Source: JBEKDJ01 sp050014415 (GTDB lineage: Bacteria; Desulfobacterota; BSN033; UBA1163). From it: 6,413 bases of DNA. The position numbers and the translations under genes are program-made. Positions 4,212-6,413 of this stretch are shown here, piece after piece. Under the pieces are notes generated by a model. It was given only the letters and a program-made list of their open reading frames with translations, was not told the origin of the DNA and did no database searches. The stretch is from positions 1-6,413 of the forward strand of contig JBEKDJ010000287.1 in the NCBI GenBank assembly GCA_050014415.1, in the 5' to 3' direction. The first letter of the stretch is position 1, and each line of letters opens with the position of its first letter.

Positions 4212-4364
4212 GGGATATCAGATGATGGCCTTGTTCACGTGCCATACACTGTTTTTGCCACCAGCCATGACAATTTACTCGATATCCCCTTTTCATTAGC
4301 TTGTAGTGGTGCTTTTTCTCACGTCAAAGGAGAATAGAAGGTTTGAGCGGCGAAGAATAGACAC

Positions 4365-4682
4365 TTGACAAGCCGAGGATGGCCATGCGACATTTACACC
4401 GTCGGTTTGCAAACCTATGATGATAAGACAGGCCAGTGGAGTATACAGGCTATGTCTGAAGAGACTTTTGCAATGTCACCCCGCCGATGGGCATGCCAAA
4501 GCCTCGCATCTGTTTCAGGTGCAATAGGAAGTTCTTTTAAAGGGGAAAGAATTGATCTGGCCGATAACGCCCGCCTGATCCGGCGCATTGCCGGTATCGC
4601 CTGCAAGACGGGAAGGGAGCCGGTCAGCTCTGCTGAGGCCCGCCAGATCCTCGGTCTTCCCCTTGCTACGTCGAAAAGGTAA
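4365..4682 (+). pseudogene. Fragment ending in a 3-keto-5-aminohexanoate-cleavage (BKACE)-like tail
   Basis: Open frame from a TTG at 4365 to TAA at 4680-4682 (105 codons). The last ~38 residues, DNARLIRRIAGIACKTGRE (67-85) then PVSSAEARQILGLP (86-99), resemble the C-terminal helix pair of BKACE enzymes (beta-keto acid cleavage, zinc TIM barrels of ~280 residues), which end N--L---I--IA---GRE-A---EAR-ILGL. The first ~65 residues match nothing I know and have an untypical look, so the frame is probably chimeric: an old 3' gene end fused to unrelated sequence. No zinc-binding histidines or barrel strands are present, so it has no activity of that family. It ends 18 bases before the glycosyltransferase. 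A real small protein cannot be excluded. Confidence 0.45.
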
Positions 4683-4700
4683 AAAAAACAGAGCGATGAA

Positions 4701-5819
4701 ATGGGGTTGCACGTCCTAATCACCAATATCTTTTTACAATCGCGCACGGGAACGGAGCTTTACGTGCGCGATCTTGCATTGGAGCTGAAGCGCCAGGGAC
4801 ACCAGCCAGCTGTATACACGCCCATACAGGGATCAATTGCCGAAGAACTTAAGGCGGCGGGTGTTCCCGTATGCAGCAGCCTGCGAACGTTGGAATTTCG
4901 CCCTGATGTCATCCACGGCCATCATCGGGTGGAAACGATGATGGCCGTTTTACACAATCCCGGCGTGCCCGCGATTTTCATCTGCCACGACTTATTCGCC
5001 TGGCACGATAATCCCCCCATCCATCCACGAATTCGCCGGTACCTCGGGGTCAGCTTGGCCAGCCTCGAGCGGTTGCGCGAAGCAGGAATCCCCGAAGAAA
5101 GGATCAGATTGGCGCTGAATTTTGTGGACCTGAAGCGATTTTTGCCGCGTCCACCCCTCCCGCAGCACCCCCGTCGGGCGCTCGTTTTCAGCAATTACGC
5201 GAGTGCTCACACGCATTTACCCGCTATCGCCGAGGCTTGCCTACGTGCTGGTTTGAAACTCGATGTCGTCGGTGCAGGAGTGGGCAAATGTTCATCTCAA
5301 CCGGAAAATGTTTTGGGACAGTATGATCTTGTATTTGCCAGGGCGAGAGCCGCCATGGAGGCAATGGCGGTGGGAACTGCAGTTGTACTCTGCGATTTCA
5401 CAGGCCTGGGCCCCATGGTAACCGCGGGGGAATTCCATCGATTGCGCCCACTGAATTTTGGGTTCAAGGCGCTTCAGGAACCTCTCCATCCGCAGAACAT
5501 CATACGCCAAATCCGCCGTTATGATGCGCAGAATGCGGCAAGGGTCCGCGACCTGCTTCGCTCCATCGCGGGTCTGGATCGGGCAGCCAAAGAACTAGTG
5601 GATGTTTATCAGCAAATAATTGAAGAACAGCATCGAACCTCCCCGAGCTCTGTCAAAGAGAAGACCTGGAGATATCGCCATTTGCTCTTCCGGGATGCGC
5701 TGCTCGTGAAGGTTTTTGCGACGTGGGATCTCCTGAAACGACGCCGCGTGAATTCCCTGACCCGCCTACCAGGGATTGACCTGATCAAACGAGGAATGAA
5801 AAGAATCCTGTTGGATTAA
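4701..5819 (+). CDS. GT4-type (GT-B fold) glycosyltransferase
   Basis: 372-residue cytoplasmic or membrane-associated glycosyltransferase, likely moving a sugar from a nucleotide-sugar donor to a cell-envelope glycan or lipid. N-terminal Rossmann domain: HVLITNIFLQ (4-13), the glycine-containing TGTELYVRDLALELKRQGH (16-34), DVIHGHH (69-75), AIFICHDLFAWH (91-102). Linker and C-terminal domain: IRLALNFVDLKRFLP (135-149), then YDLVFARARAAMEAMAVG (208-225) with the conserved donor-site Glu (E220) and TAVVLCDFTGLGPMV (226-240). The C-terminal ~70 residues are basic and could touch the membrane. The ATG at 4701 gives a proper start to the first beta strand, though its ribosome-binding site is weak. 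GC-rich codon use differs from the AT-rich thyX side. Acceptor and linkage cannot be deduced. Confidence 0.88.
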   Translation: MGLHVLITNIFLQSRTGTELYVRDLALELKRQGHQPAVYTPIQGSIAEELKAAGVPVCSSLRTLEFRPDVIHGHHRVETMMAVLHNPGVPAIFICHDLFAWHDNPPIHPRIRRYLGVSLASLERLREAGIPEERIRLALNFVDLKRFLPRPPLPQHPRRALVFSNYASAHTHLPAIAEACLRAGLKLDVVGAGVGKCSSQPENVLGQYDLVFARARAAMEAMAVGTAVVLCDFTGLGPMVTAGEFHRLRPLNFGFKALQEPLHPQNIIRQIRRYDAQNAARVRDLLRSIAGLDRAAKELVDVYQQIIEEQHRTSPSSVKEKTWRYRHLLFRDALLVKVFATWDLLKRRRVNSLTRLPGIDLIKRGMKRILLD

Positions 5820-5820
5820 G

Positions 5821-5961
5821 ATGGCCTCAGGACGAATCATTATTCGCCCAAGCGAGACAGACAACGCCCGGTGGAAGCAGATGATGATGATAAGAGCTTG
5901 CTTTAGGATGAGTCGAAAATACAATAAAGGGAGTAGTATGTCAAGAAAAAATCCCGGAAGT
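5821..5961 (+). CDS. Short open frame, possible N-terminal relic of a DUF4338-type protein
   Basis: 46 codons from ATG 5821, directly after the glycosyltransferase stop, to TAA 5961. The start MASGRIIIRPSETDNARWKQ resembles, by eye, the beginning of DUF4338 (DruA/IS-associated) proteins, where RP---- -ARW--LM is followed by HHYLG; that block is absent here. The rest is not recognisable. It may be a truncated relic or chance. Positions 5962-6066 contain protein-like pieces in more than one frame (LTAFFPDLSGDKTNL, EFTYKALKAMGSEN) that suggest decayed coding sequence I cannot identify. Confidence 0.2.
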
Positions 5962-6066
5962 TAACCGCATTTTTTCCGGATCTCAGCGGTGACAAAACCA
6001 ATTTAACGAGTTCACCTACAAGGCGTTGAAAGCTATGGGCAGTGAAAATTGACGATTAACGAGTGA

Positions 6067-6258
6067 AAGCGTGCATCGGACAGCCTCCGTGGCAAAACCG
6101 AAAGAGGATTTGATTTTCTCGGCTATCATTTCGAGCCTGAGGAAATTTCACCTGCCTGAAAGACAATCAGTAATTTCATTAAGAAGACTCTCCGGCTTTA
6201 TGAACAGGAGCCGCCCCACCGAAAGATGAGGCGGCTCGGAGAGTATGTCGATAGATGA
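6067..6258 (+). pseudogene. Reverse transcriptase C-terminal relic (group II-intron-like/retroelement RT)
   Basis: In one frame from 6067 to TGA 6256-6258 the sequence reads ..RGKTERGFDFLGYHFEPEE, an in-frame TGA at 6157-6159, then KTISNFIKKTLRLYEQEP and RRLGEYVDR. ERGFDFLGYHF is the RT domain-7 'FLG' block, and KTI-NF---- --RLYEQ ... RLGEYV is the thumb segment of a family of bacterial retroelement RTs. The YADD catalytic region and the rest of the protein are missing upstream, where an in-frame TGA stands at 6064. Its C-terminus differs from the maturase at 2-124, so it belongs to another element. The internal stop and truncations show it is dead. It overlaps the terminator of the RRM gene on the other strand. 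Confidence 0.65.
6187..6244 (-). terminator. Nested hairpin terminator downstream of the RRM protein gene
   Basis: Two stems stack: outer ACTCTCCG (6187-6194) with CGGAGAGT (6237-6244), inner GAGCCGCC (6208-6215) with GGCGGCTC (6230-6237). On the minus strand the structure is followed by CTTCTTAAT. It lies ~27 bases after the RRM gene's stop, so it is probably its rho-independent terminator, although the T-run is interrupted. Confidence 0.6.
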
Positions 6259-6270
6259 GCGTAGCCGCAA

Positions 6271-6413
6271 CTACCAGCGATTGCGGCCGCCGCCACGACC
6301 GCCCCCAAAACCACCGCCGGATCGGCTACCTCCGCGAGGACTCTTTTCCTGCGCCTCGTTAACCTTAATGGTCTTGCCGTCAAGGCTCGTGCCATCCATC
6401 TTGGATATCGCCG
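6271..6413 (-). CDS. RRM-type RNA-binding protein, C-terminal part (5' end outside window)
   Basis: The last 46 residues of a small single-RRM protein of the RbpA/cold-inducible type. AISKMDGTSLDGKTIKVNEA is the last alpha helix and beta strand of an RRM (A---M-G--L-G--I-V-EA). It is followed by a glycine/arginine-rich tail with SGGGFGGGRGGGRNRW, ending at TAG (6273-6271). Such proteins are usually ~80-110 residues, bind single-stranded RNA, and in many bacteria respond to cold or act as RNA chaperones. The RNP1 motif and the start lie beyond the window edge. Only this gene reads leftward here, and it has its own terminator. Confidence 0.85.
   Translation of the reverse strand, partial: AISKMDGTSLDGKTIKVNEAQEKSPRGGSRSGGGFGGGRGGGRNRW

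Noticed and set aside
4150..4296. N-terminal extension of the TadA frame to 4296
   Set aside because: Sequence before the TTG is unlike TadA, and the best promoter lies at 4182-4211, inside it.
4415..5510. Several minus-strand frames opposite the BKACE-like fragment and the glycosyltransferase
   Set aside because: Shadows of the coding strand; no family features or ribosome-binding sites.
6198..6395. 65-codon minus-strand frame rich in Ala/Arg
   Set aside because: Out-of-frame reading of the glycine-rich RRM gene end and its terminator.
1..6413. tRNA, rRNA or CRISPR arrays
   Set aside because: No cloverleaf-like sequence, rRNA-like stretch or regularly spaced direct repeats were seen on either strand.

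Overview
The window is a piece of a bacterial chromosome, probably from an uncultured environmental proteobacterium or related phylum. The evidence for that is only indirect: a ThyX-type thymidylate synthase, decayed IS91-like and reverse-transcriptase genes, REP-like palindromes and patchy base composition. I cannot name a species. Intact genes alternate with genes that are clearly broken.

Positions 1-2578 read as the end of a chromosomal integron that has lost its integrase. On the plus strand, 2076-2578 keeps the first ~105 residues and the last ~26 residues of an integron integrase (IntI); the catalytic middle is missing and replaced by a short element with inverted ends. Facing away from it on the minus strand are an attI-type recombination core (1840-1849) with a good Pc-like promoter (1882-1910), and then two gene cassettes. 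Cassette 1 (1848 to 922) carries an isoprenylcysteine carboxyl methyltransferase-like membrane protein and ends in a well-formed 122-bp attC site (915-1036). Cassette 2 (921 leftwards) carries a mazE-mazF toxin-antitoxin pair with its own near-consensus promoter and a perfect 16-bp palindrome over the -10 box. The attC of cassette 2 is interrupted just after its first half-site by the 3' end of a group II intron (1 to about 202), whose maturase C-terminus and domain V/VI are visible on the plus strand. This matches the known habit of class C-attC group II introns, which insert into attC sites in opposite orientation to the cassettes.

From 2583 to 3209 (minus) lies an intact thyX, convergent with the integrase relic and only 4 bp from it. 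Upstream of thyX are an open but start-less reading frame that overlaps thyX by 7 bases, a cluster of three REP-like hairpins, and an empty stretch. Positions 3615-4211 hold a decayed IS91-like transposase C-terminus, itself disrupted by a palindromic insertion, joined directly to a tadA gene (tRNA adenosine deaminase) that is cut off just after its HAE motif.

The right part is on the plus strand: a fragment ending in a 3-keto-5-aminohexanoate-cleavage-like tail, then an intact 372-residue GT4-type glycosyltransferase (4701-5819), a short orphan frame, and a reverse-transcriptase C-terminal relic (6067-6258). The relic lies over the likely terminator of an RRM RNA-binding protein gene that enters from the right edge on the minus strand.

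The central story is an integron array frozen by integrase loss, still carrying a stabilising toxin-antitoxin cassette and capped by an attC-targeting group II intron.
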